From the NCBI GenBank assembly GCA_963840095.1, contig CAWIXN010000007.1, forward strand, positions 1-64,000: a DNA stretch of 64,000 nucleotides, in the 5' to 3' direction. Numbering within the stretch: the stretch's first letter is position 1; every line of letters starts with the position of its first letter. The translations under genes and the position numbers were made by a program. Shown piece after piece: positions 24,191 through 31,800 of the stretch. Source of the stretch: DATBGO01 sp963840095. GTDB taxonomy: Bacteria; Actinomycetota; Actinomycetes; Streptosporangiales; Streptosporangiaceae. The notes beneath the pieces are model-generated. The model did no database searches. It was not told the origin of the DNA and was given only the letters and a program-made list of their open reading frames with translations.

Positions 24191-24784
24191 TCAGCCGGTG
24201 GCGTGCAGCCAGCGCACCGGAGCGCCGGCCGCGGCGTGCCGGAACGGCTCGAGCTCGTCATCCCAGGGCTGGCCGAGCAGGAGGGCCAGCTCGGCTTCCA
24301 GCGAGCCGCCCAGCGCCGGATGGCGCGGGCCGTGCCTTTCCCTGAGGATGCCGATGTCGCTGCCCGACTCGGTGCCGACCGGCGTGCAGCGACCCGGCGC
24401 AGCTGGCGCGGCGGACGCCGCCAGCGTCATGGCCGCCCGCAGTCGGCCCTCGGGAACCAGGATGTCGCCGCTGGCCGAGGTGACCGCGGAGAACGCGCCC
24501 AGTGACGGCGTGTAGCTGTAGCGCACCGCGTCGCAGCCCGGACTGGCCTCTTCGGTGACCTCGAACCGGAGCAGGTTCCACCCGGCCAGCGCCGACGTGA
24601 GCGCGGCGGCGCTGCCTGGACGGCCCTGCCAGTTCAGCTCGGCTCTCAGCATCCCGGGCGATGCGGGCTGATCGACCCACGGCAGGGTAAGGGCCACGCC
24701 AAGCACCCCGGACACTGCCCACTCGACATGCGGGCTCAGCGCCGGGGGCGCGGAGTGGACCTGCAGCACGCCATGTACGGACAC
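24191..24784 (-). CDS. DUF3145 family protein
   Basis: A 197-residue member of DUF3145, an uncharacterised actinobacterial family that, as I remember it, sits just after fabF in Streptomyces. The core shows GVLQVHSAPPALSPHVEWAVSGVLGV, AELNWQGRPGSAAALTSALAGWNLLRFEVTEE and the C-terminal ELALLLGQPWDDELEPFRHAAAGAPVRWLH. I choose the GTG at 24784 because GGGAGG lies just upstream and the family starts near this residue; the frame is open 23 codons further. Its separation from fabF by about 9 kb suggests that the 15.4-24.2 kb block was inserted between them. Confidence 0.88.
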   Translation of the reverse strand: MSVHGVLQVHSAPPALSPHVEWAVSGVLGVALTLPWVDQPASPGMLRAELNWQGRPGSAAALTSALAGWNLLRFEVTEEASPGCDAVRYSYTPSLGAFSAVTSASGDILVPEGRLRAAMTLAASAAPAAPGRCTPVGTESGSDIGILRERHGPRHPALGGSLEAELALLLGQPWDDELEPFRHAAAGAPVRWLHATG

Positions 24785-25094
24785 CAGACCTCCCAGCCAG
24801 CAGACGAGGTTCGTCTTCCCCAACGGCCTCGCTGCTCGCGGGCGTCCTGCCATGGCACGGCAATGCTCAGGTGTTCCGCGTCACATTGTGCCCTACCGCC
24901 ATCGCTGACACCAGCACCGGGTCCGGGTTCTCGGCCGTGTCACGCGGCCCGGACCGCGGGACTTGCTCGGGCTCAGCGCCGGGGCGTGGCGCCGACCCGC
25001 ACAGCTATGGCGCAGACCGCACCGGGGCCGGTGCTCACCCGGATCCCGCCGCGGTTTCGGTGGCATCCGGGCGATGGCATGATGTGATGAATCT
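24785..25094. other. Intergenic region between DUF3145 and the wHTH operon
   Basis: Divergent spacer of 310 bases with no supported gene. I see no clear repeat or operator; promoters for both flanking genes must lie here. Confidence 0.4.
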
Positions 25095-25964
25095 GTGATC
25101 CCGCCAGCAGGGGCATCAGCTGCCGGACCCCGCCGGGCCGGGCGCGGCGCCGGGCGGCTCGCCGCGGCCCGCGGCATCGGCGAGCGCGACATTGGCGGCC
25201 TGCTCTACGCCGCCGAGATGTACGGCGTCCAGATCGACCATCTCGCGCGAGTACTCGGGGTCAGCGAGACACGGGCCCGCGCGATCGTGACCGACTGGTG
25301 CAAGCGGCGGTTAGCCGAGTCGGCCCGGCTCGGTCCGGGCGGCCCCTGGACCTGGCTGACCAAGGCCGGGCTGGCCAGCTGCGGGCTGGCCTACTCCCCC
25401 GCCCCGCCCGCGCTGGGCAGGCTGGCCCATATCCGGGCGGTGACCGCGGTCCGGCTCGCGCTCGAGTCGGCCTCGGGTTACGCAGCCGCAGGCGCCCACT
25501 GGCGGAGCGAGCGCCGGCTGCGCGCCCGGGCCGGGGGCCGGGTCGGGCTGCGGGAGCACTTACCGGACGGCGAGGTGCACTGGCCGAGCGAGGCGGCGGT
25601 CGCCTGGGCCGGTGAGTGCTGGGCCATCGAGGCCGAGCTCACCCGCAAGACGGTCGGCAGGACCACGGCGATCATGCGGGAGCTGCTGACCCGCACCGGT
25701 GACTACGGCTGCCCGGCCGGGCAGGCACGGGTCCCCGGCCAGCCCGCCCGGCACGCCCGGGTGCTGTACGTGTGCGCGCCGGCCGCCGCGGCGACCGTCG
25801 CCCGGGCCCGCGCTGCGCTCGGCAGCGCCGGCTCCCGGATCGAGATCCGCAGCCTGCCGCCGGATGCCGCGCTGCCGCCGCCGACCGGAGCGCAGGTCAC
25901 GCCCGCCAGGACCGCGGCCAACCCCGCGTCAGCCAGGACCGCCACCGACCGGAGCGCGACGTGA
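25095..25964 (+). CDS. Replication-relaxation-like wHTH protein with nuclease-like C-terminal domain
   Basis: A 289-residue protein. An N-terminal winged helix-turn-helix (DIGGLLYAAEMYGVQIDHLARVLGVSETRARAIVTDWCKRRL, residues about 32-75) is followed by a middle region with LPDGEVHWPSEAAVAWAGECWAIEAELTRKTVGRT. The spaced acidic residues and E-x-E-L-T-R-K resemble the restriction-endonuclease-like half of actinobacterial 'replication-relaxation' proteins; catalysis is not established. An ARVLYVCAPAAAATVARARAAL strand–helix unit comes next, then a disordered Ala/Thr tail. It starts with GTG at 25095 and overlaps the ATPase gene in GTGA. It likely acts with the VirD4-like ATPase in DNA handling, but no relaxase or other conjugation gene is in the window. 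Confidence 0.75.
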   Translation: MIPPAGASAAGPRRAGRGAGRLAAARGIGERDIGGLLYAAEMYGVQIDHLARVLGVSETRARAIVTDWCKRRLAESARLGPGGPWTWLTKAGLASCGLAYSPAPPALGRLAHIRAVTAVRLALESASGYAAAGAHWRSERRLRARAGGRVGLREHLPDGEVHWPSEAAVAWAGECWAIEAELTRKTVGRTTAIMRELLTRTGDYGCPAGQARVPGQPARHARVLYVCAPAAAATVARARAALGSAGSRIEIRSLPPDAALPPPTGAQVTPARTAANPASARTATDRSAT

Positions 25965-28033
25965 TCGGCCGGTGGGTGAGCCTGCTCGCGGTCCGGGCCG
26001 CTGCCCGGCTCGCCGTCCGGCTTCTCAAGATCGCCGTCGCGGCAGCGGTGATCATCGCGGCCGCGCCGGTGTCGGTCTGCGCGGGAATCAGCGTGGCGGC
26101 CGCCTGGCTGGCCGGCTGGCCTCCTGCCCGGCTCTACCGCGCCGCCCTGTGGTGCGTGCCGATGGTGGCGGTCTGGCTGGCCGCCATCGCCGCCACCCGC
26201 GGCATGACCGGCCTGGCTCAGGCGCCCTACCAGGCCTGGCTCGCCATGTGGCGGGACGGTGCGGCCGGCCGTTACCCGGCCGCCGCCGCGGTCATCGCCC
26301 CGGCCGCCATCCCGCTCGGCCTGGCCTGCGGCGCTGCGGCCTGGTCCTACCGGATCCGGTCGATGGAGGCGGGATCCGGCGGACTGTCACCCGCGGCCGC
26401 GGTCGCCTTCGACCTCAGGCAGTGGCGCCACCAGGCGCGCAGCGCGCGGGCCAGGATAGCCGCTCCCGGATCGGTGCCTTTGAACAGCTATAACGGAGGC
26501 ATCATCGCTGGTGCCGTGATCCGCTCCGTCGGTCATCCGGCCCGGCGTACCGCCGTGATCCCCTACCAGCGGATGCGGGCCCACCAGGTGGTGATCGGCA
26601 CCTCAGGCACCGGGAAGACCACCCTCCTGCTGCGACTGTGGGCCGGGTTCGTGGCCAGCGCGCTGCAACGCTATGCGGCAGGCACCGGCAGCCTCCCGTT
26701 GCTGGTCGTGCTGGACTGCAAGGGCGGCGGCGACGCCCGGCGGATCGCCGACCGGGCCCGCCGGGTCCTGCGCGCCGCGGGTGCGGCCACCACCGCCATC
26801 TGGCCCGATGAGGCCAGCCTGTCGCTGTGGACGCTGCCGCCCGGCCAGCTGATCACCACGCTGGTCGACCTGATCGAGCACGGAACCGGGGGCGCCGCCT
26901 ATTACGCCGACATCATGGAGGCGGTCGTGGCGCTGGCCGTCGAGGCGCCCACCGGCCCGCCGCAGGACACCGCCGATTTCCTGGCCCGGCTCGAACCCGG
27001 CTGGCTGGCCATGGCGTACTCGGCCGCTGAGCACGACGACGCGCAGGCGCTGATCCGGGCGGCCGGGCGGCAGACCGGCGACATCGCGCTCCGGTTCCGC
27101 ACCCTGTTCAGGCGGCTGGGCGGCGGGCTCGACGGGCCGGGCGGTTTCGGCGATGCCGACGCCTGGTACTGCATCGTGGAGGGCACCGCGGAGGCCAGCG
27201 TGGCCGAGAGCCAGGCCCGCGCCCTGGTGGACCTGCTGGCCAGCTATGCGACAGCCGGGCAGGCCGGCCAGGGACGCTCCGGCGGCCGCCGGGAGATCCT
27301 GCTGGCCGTCGACGAGTTCAGCGCCGTCTCCCGGCGGCTGCCGATCTGGCAGCTGTACGAGCGGGCCCGGTCGCTGGGCCTGGCCGTGCAGGTATCGGCG
27401 CAGTCCTGGCCGGGCCTGGCCGCCGACGAGGACGAGCGCTACCGGATCGCGGCCGCCGCCGATGGCGGCATCTGGCTGCTGCGGACCCCGCATCCCGAGC
27501 CGGTCGCGGCGCTGGCGGGCAGCCGGAAGGTCACCGACACCACCAGGCGGCTGCTCGGCGTGCCGCTCTGGAGCCATCAGGGGACGTCCAGGATGCGGCT
27601 GGCCCCGGTGGTCGACCCGGCCCTGATCCGAGCCCTGGACGTCGGCCAGGCCGCCTACATCTACCGCGGCGGGGCGACCTACGTCCAGGTCAAGCGCCTG
27701 GTCGCGGCGCCCGCTGCCCTCGGTGGCCTGGCAGCAGGCGCAGCAGGGAGCCCGACGGTGCAGCGCTCAGCGCCAGCCACGGCCACGACCGGCACCGCGG
27801 CGGCAAATGCCATACCAGTCGGCGCCGTTGCCCTCGGCGCAGCGGCCAGCGCCACCGTGGCTGGCGCCGCCCCAGCCGACGCCGCGGCCCGCGCCACCCC
27901 GGCCGGCGCCTCAGCGGCCAGCAGCGCAGCCCGCGAGCCCGCCACGGCGGGCGCAGCCAGGCCGACGGCTCCACGTCCTCCTGGCCTCACCGAGTTGCTC
28001 GATGAGGCCTTCGGGACGGAGGCTTCCCCATGA
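25961..28033 (+). CDS. VirD4/TraG-like membrane-anchored ATPase
   Basis: A 690-residue ATPase beginning at the GTG that overlaps the previous stop (GTGA); the frame is open further upstream but inside the first gene. The N-terminus has hydrophobic segments at about 10-45 and 65-85 plus another near 110-130. The Walker A motif GTSGTGKTT is near residue 213 and the Walker B motif LLAVDEFSAVS near 447, with VVLDCKGGGDARR between them as in coupling proteins. A disordered Ala/Thr/Pro-rich tail runs from about 585 to 670. The fold is that of type IV secretion coupling proteins, which pump DNA or deliver it to a channel. No VirB-like genes are nearby, so it may act alone or with components elsewhere. 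Confidence 0.85.
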   Translation: MIGRWVSLLAVRAAARLAVRLLKIAVAAAVIIAAAPVSVCAGISVAAAWLAGWPPARLYRAALWCVPMVAVWLAAIAATRGMTGLAQAPYQAWLAMWRDGAAGRYPAAAAVIAPAAIPLGLACGAAAWSYRIRSMEAGSGGLSPAAAVAFDLRQWRHQARSARARIAAPGSVPLNSYNGGIIAGAVIRSVGHPARRTAVIPYQRMRAHQVVIGTSGTGKTTLLLRLWAGFVASALQRYAAGTGSLPLLVVLDCKGGGDARRIADRARRVLRAAGAATTAIWPDEASLSLWTLPPGQLITTLVDLIEHGTGGAAYYADIMEAVVALAVEAPTGPPQDTADFLARLEPGWLAMAYSAAEHDDAQALIRAAGRQTGDIALRFRTLFRRLGGGLDGPGGFGDADAWYCIVEGTAEASVAESQARALVDLLASYATAGQAGQGRSGGRREILLAVDEFSAVSRRLPIWQLYERARSLGLAVQVSAQSWPGLAADEDERYRIAAAADGGIWLLRTPHPEPVAALAGSRKVTDTTRRLLGVPLWSHQGTSRMRLAPVVDPALIRALDVGQAAYIYRGGATYVQVKRLVAAPAALGGLAAGAAGSPTVQRSAPATATTGTAAANAIPVGAVALGAAASATVAGAAPADAAARATPAGASAASSAAREPATAGAARPTAPRPPGLTELLDEAFGTEASP

Positions 28034-28542
28034 CCGGCCTGCGCGGCCCGCGCCGCCCGCCAGCCTCGGCCGATCTGTTCACGGTCCTGGGCCTGAAGCC
28101 ACGCGCAGACCTGACCGACGACGAGGTGCGCATGGCCTGGCGCCGGGTCGCCGCCGCCACCCACCCGGACCGGGAAGACGGCGGCGATCCGCAGCGGTTC
28201 GCGGTCGCGGCCGCCGCCTACACCGCGCTGCGCACCAGGTTCGGCCGCGGCGAGGCCGTCGCCGACCTGGCGGCGGGCCCGGCGGCCGCGGGCCGGACCA
28301 GCTCAGCATTCCCCGTTAAATTCCGGTCTTCCGACTCCGGCTCGCACCGGGCCATGCGATTTGCCGCCCGGATCCGGGGCGGGCGTCCCCGACGGCTGGC
28401 GCTGCGGATCCTGGCCGCGCTGGCCGCCAGCGCCGTGGCCGTAGCCGCCGCCGGATTCCACCCGGCTGCTCCGGCCCTGATCACCGGGATCGCTACCTGG
28501 CTGGCCTGCTCCGCCCGCCGCGACCTCGCCCCACCCCGGTGA
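28030..28542 (+). CDS. J-domain protein with C-terminal membrane segment
   Basis: A 170-residue protein whose first about 70 residues form a J domain: LFTVLGLKPRADLTDDEVRMAWRRVAAATHPDRED with the HPD tripeptide near residue 45, which stimulates DnaK ATPase. It has no Gly/Phe or zinc-finger region. The C-terminal half is basic, then carries two hydrophobic stretches (ILAALAASAVAVAAAGF and APALITGIATWLACSA). Start and preceding stop overlap as ATGA, so expression is coupled to the VirD4-like ATPase. A membrane J protein could recruit DnaK to the ATPase or its substrate; this is inference from gene order. Confidence 0.85.
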   Translation: MTGLRGPRRPPASADLFTVLGLKPRADLTDDEVRMAWRRVAAATHPDREDGGDPQRFAVAAAAYTALRTRFGRGEAVADLAAGPAAAGRTSSAFPVKFRSSDSGSHRAMRFAARIRGGRPRRLALRILAALAASAVAVAAAGFHPAAPALITGIATWLACSARRDLAPPR

Positions 28543-28740
28543 CCAGGCCCGTGACCCGCCGTCCGCCGGGAGCGGGTTCAGGACGTGGCGGCGGTCATGG
28601 CCGCCGCGAGGTCACCGGCGGCGGCCGCCCGGCGGGAGGCCGCTAGGGGGCCGCCAGGCCGCCTGGTAGGAAAGGCTGGCGCGGCTCTAAGCTAATGGCC
28701 TGAATGAAATCATCTAGCTTCATTCCGGCCCGGAAGCGGA

Positions 28741-29493
28741 GTGCAGCGCGAATACGGCGTGGGCATGGCAGAATCAGACGAAATCCCGGCAGTGGAGACG
28801 CTTCCGCCGGTCCGGCGCAGGCAGGCGAGCGGCGCGCGCCGGGCCCGCTGGCCTTTCGCACTCGCGCTGGTATGGGCCCTTCTGGCGGTCGCTGACATCG
28901 TCATCTTCCATCCCAGCCTCAGCTCGTCGCCCGCGGCGGCGGCTAAGCAGGCCGTCACGCCCAGCGCGGCTGGGCACGCCCAAACCGCAACCGGGCCGGC
29001 CCATCGGCGGTCGGCCGCTCGGGCTCGCGGCGCGGGCGCCCGGGCCCGCGTGCTGGTTCCGGTCAGCGCCTCAGCCTTCGGGCCTGCCGGCTCTGGCTCG
29101 GGGGACAATCCCCAGCTCGCGCCCATGGTCATCGAGGCCAACGCGGCCGCGCCCTGGGTGACCGACTGGTACCGCTCGGCGCAGTTCGGTGGCCTGCAAG
29201 CTGGCACCGGCCTGCTGATCAGCATGGGCCGCCCAGTGCGGATCACCAGCGTCCGGATCATCCTCGGCAGCGAGCGCGGCGCGGACCTTGAGCTGCTCAC
29301 CGGGAACATCCCGGTCCGGGCCAGGATGCGCCTGGCGGGCAGCGCCAGCCACGCGGGCGGCAGGCTGCGGCTGAAGCTGGCCAGGCCGCGGCGAGCGCGT
29401 TACCTGCTTATCTGGTTCACCTTGCTGCCGCCGGACTCAGCTGGGACCTTCCAGGCCAGCGTGTACAACGTCCGGGTCGAGGGCAGGCGATGA
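28741..29493 (+). CDS. Membrane-anchored discoidin-like extracytoplasmic protein
   Basis: A 250-residue protein with one transmembrane segment near residues 38-60 (WPFALALVWALLAVADIVIF), a low-complexity Ala/Arg spacer, and a C-terminal beta domain (about 125-248). The domain has APWVTDWYRSAQFGGLQAGTGLLISMGRPVRITSVRIILGSERGADLELLTGN and a closing WFTLLPPDSAGTFQASVYNVRVEG. This resembles the F5/8-type-C-like domain at the end of actinobacterial MurJ-like proteins, but no MurJ flippase part is present. The start is uncertain: GTG at 28741, or ATG at 28765 (MAESDE). It is probably anchored with the sensor domain outside. Ligand unknown. Confidence 0.75.
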   Translation: MQREYGVGMAESDEIPAVETLPPVRRRQASGARRARWPFALALVWALLAVADIVIFHPSLSSSPAAAAKQAVTPSAAGHAQTATGPAHRRSAARARGAGARARVLVPVSASAFGPAGSGSGDNPQLAPMVIEANAAAPWVTDWYRSAQFGGLQAGTGLLISMGRPVRITSVRIILGSERGADLELLTGNIPVRARMRLAGSASHAGGRLRLKLARPRRARYLLIWFTLLPPDSAGTFQASVYNVRVEGRR

Positions 29494-29609
29494 CGGTCCG
29501 CGCAGAATCCGGCCGGGGGGCCGCCGGTCACTGGGTAAATCAGGCGATTAGGGGCCGGATGGCGGCGGAGTGATCTGGTGCCAGGTGGCGCGGTGAGCGG
29601 CGGGTGAGC

Positions 29610-29615
29610 TAGGCT
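29610..29615 (+). promoter_or_regulatory. Candidate -10 box of the leuA leader
   Basis: TAGGCT lies ten bases before the leader-peptide ATG and matches the TAGGCT seen before pepA and lipB. It would place the transcription start just ahead of the leader ORF. Confidence 0.4.
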
Positions 29616-29625
29616 CGTGTCCATC

Positions 29626-29670
29626 ATGATGCGCGGCCTCCTTCTTCGCGGCCGCGGCGAGGCCAGGTAA
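29626..29670 (+). CDS. Leucine leader peptide (MMRGLLLRGRGEAR)
   Basis: A 14-codon ORF with three consecutive leucine codons (CTC CTT CTT at 29638-29646), located 90 bases before leuA. Leucine-rich leader peptides ahead of leuA are known in actinobacteria, where ribosome stalling at Leu codons controls the downstream gene. The codons after the Leu run form the left arm of a strong hairpin (29652-29662). Confidence 0.7.
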   Translation: MMRGLLLRGRGEAR

Positions 29671-29716
29671 CCACTCCGGTCGGCCCCTCGCCGCGGGCTG
29701 CTGCGGTGCGCCGACC
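29652..29716 (+). promoter_or_regulatory. leuA attenuator: competing hairpins
   Basis: CCGCGGCGAGG (29652-29662, inside the leader ORF) pairs perfectly with CCTCGCCGCGG (29686-29696). An alternative helix, GGTCGGC (29679-29685) with GCCGACC (29710-29716), encloses the right arm and would compete with it. A ribosome stalled on the Leu codons would cover the left arm and favour the second structure. Confidence 0.55.
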
Positions 29717-29760
29717 GATCCGAATGACCGGTCATCCCTCGTAACAGGAGCAGCAGCATC

Positions 29761-31506
29761 ATGAGCGACCCAGGCAATCAGCGCCCGTCCGGCATGCCGT
29801 GCCACCGCTACCGGCCCTTCCCCGCGGTGAACCTGCCCGACCGGCAATGGCCGGCCCGCACGATCACCGCGGCCCCGCGGTGGCTGTCGACCGACCTGCG
29901 CGACGGCAACCAGGCCCTGATCGACCCGATGAACCCGGCCCGCAAGCGCGCCATGTTCGACCTGCTGGTGCGGATCGGCTACAAGGAGATCGAGGTCGGC
30001 TTCCCGGCGGCCAGCCAGCCGGACTTTGACTTCGTCCGCAGCCTGATCGAGACCGGCGCGGTGCCCGACGACGTGCGCATCTCGGTGCTGACCCAGGCGC
30101 GTGAGGAACTGATCGAGCGCACTGTCCAGTCGCTGGCCGACGCCAGGCAGGCCACGGTGCACATGTACAACGCGGCTGCGCCGATATTCCGGCGGGTCGT
30201 GTTCGGCTGGGACGGTGACGGGCGGGCTGAATGCCGGGCCGTCGCAGTGGAAGGCACCCGGGCGGTCATGAAGTTCGCCGAGACCCACCTGCCGGGCACC
30301 GACTTCGGCTACGAGTACTCCCCCGAGATCTTCATGGACACCGAGCTGGACTTCTCGCTGGAGATCTGCGAGGCGGTGATGGACGTCTGGCAGCCTGGCC
30401 CCGGCCGCGAGATCGTGCTCAACCTGCCGTGCACCGTGGAGCGCTCCACGCCCAACGTGTACGCCGACCAGATCGAGTGGATGAGCCGGAACCTGAGCCG
30501 CCGTGAGCACATCTGCCTTTCGGTCCACACCCACAACGACCGGGGCACCGCCACGGCCGACGCCGAGCTGGCCGTGCTCGCAGGCGCCGAGCGCATCGAG
30601 GGGTGCCTGTTCGGCAACGGCGAGCGCTCCGGCAACGTCGACCTGGTGACGCTGGGGCTGAACCTCTACAGCCAGGGCATCGACCCGATGATCGACTTCA
30701 GCGATATCGACGAGATCCGCCGCACCGCCGAGTACTGCACCCGGATCGATGTGCACGAGCGGCATCCGTACGCGGGCGACCTGGTCTACACGTCGTTCTC
30801 CGGGTCGCATCAGGACGCGATCAAGAAGGGCTTCGATGACCTGGACCGGACCGCGGCGCAGGCCGGCCAGCCGGTGAGCGAGCTGCCGTGGGCGATGCCG
30901 TACCTGCCTATCGACCCCAGGGATGTCGGCCGGTCCTACGAGGCGGTCATCCGGGTCAACTCGCAGTCCGGCAAGGGCGGCGTGGCCTACCTGATGAAGA
31001 CCGACCACCACCTGGACCTGCCCCGGCGCCTGCAGATCGAGTTCAGCCACGTGATCCAGCGGCACACCGAGGACGAGGGCGGCGAGGTGGACGCGGCCCA
31101 GATGTGGCAGATCTTCGCCGGCGAGTACCTCGAGGCCGGCCCGTTCGAGCTGGTCAAGTTCGGCTCGGTGAGCGAGGAAGGCGGCGACCGGATCTCCACG
31201 ACGGTCCGCGCCTTCGGCGCCGAGCACCAGCTGACCGGGAGCGGGAACGGGCCGATCGCGGCGTTCTGCGAGGCGATGTCCGGCGTTGATCTCGGCCTCG
31301 GCGGCGTCAACGTACGGGTGCTCGACTACTCCGAGCACGCGCTCAGCTCCGGGCGGGACGCCGAGGCGGCCGCCTACCTGGAGATCGAGGTCGGCGAGAA
31401 GGTGCTGTGGGGCGTCGGCATCAGCGAGTCGATCGTGCAGGCCTCGCTGCGCGGCGTGATCAGCGCCCTGAACCGGACGGCCCGTCACCGCGCAGCCAGA
31501 AGCTGA
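29761..31506 (+). CDS. leuA: 2-isopropylmalate synthase
   Basis: A 581-residue enzyme making 2-isopropylmalate from 2-oxoisovalerate and acetyl-CoA, the first committed step of leucine synthesis. The catalytic TIM barrel has STDLRDGNQALIDPMNPARK (metal and substrate site), the HTHNDRGTA metal motif, and GCLFGNGERSGNVDLVTL. The C-terminal regulatory domain for leucine feedback begins around residue 440. The length fits the type 2 LeuA found in actinobacteria. ATG at 29761 has AGGAG about ten bases upstream. It is preceded by the leucine leader peptide, so transcription is probably controlled by leucyl-tRNA supply. Confidence 0.97.
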   Translation: MSDPGNQRPSGMPCHRYRPFPAVNLPDRQWPARTITAAPRWLSTDLRDGNQALIDPMNPARKRAMFDLLVRIGYKEIEVGFPAASQPDFDFVRSLIETGAVPDDVRISVLTQAREELIERTVQSLADARQATVHMYNAAAPIFRRVVFGWDGDGRAECRAVAVEGTRAVMKFAETHLPGTDFGYEYSPEIFMDTELDFSLEICEAVMDVWQPGPGREIVLNLPCTVERSTPNVYADQIEWMSRNLSRREHICLSVHTHNDRGTATADAELAVLAGAERIEGCLFGNGERSGNVDLVTLGLNLYSQGIDPMIDFSDIDEIRRTAEYCTRIDVHERHPYAGDLVYTSFSGSHQDAIKKGFDDLDRTAAQAGQPVSELPWAMPYLPIDPRDVGRSYEAVIRVNSQSGKGGVAYLMKTDHHLDLPRRLQIEFSHVIQRHTEDEGGEVDAAQMWQIFAGEYLEAGPFELVKFGSVSEEGGDRISTTVRAFGAEHQLTGSGNGPIAAFCEAMSGVDLGLGGVNVRVLDYSEHALSSGRDAEAAAYLEIEVGEKVLWGVGISESIVQASLRGVISALNRTARHRAARS

Positions 31507-31800
31507 CGCGAACCAGGCTCCTGGCAGACCGGTCAACTGAGACCCGGCCTGGCCACCAGTCCGGCCGTCGGCTGCCCGCCATCTGACGTCGGCGGGCTGC
31601 CGGGCGGCTCTCCCGTGCGCACGGGGCCTCCGGCCCTCGCTTGCGCCTCGGCAGGCACCCGGCGGGCAATATGCGCCTGTCATGAAAGGGCCCGGGAAGA
31701 GGCTTTATCGCGGTGCACGAGCAACCTATCCCGGACATTCGCCGTCTAAGGCGTCGGACAGACGGCTCATCGGGCTGCAGGGGTCCGAGGCGGGAGGCCA

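Noticed and set aside
29548..31683. 711-residue minus-strand frame across leuA
   Set aside because: Despite its length it is antisense to an unmistakable leuA and shows no domain of its own.
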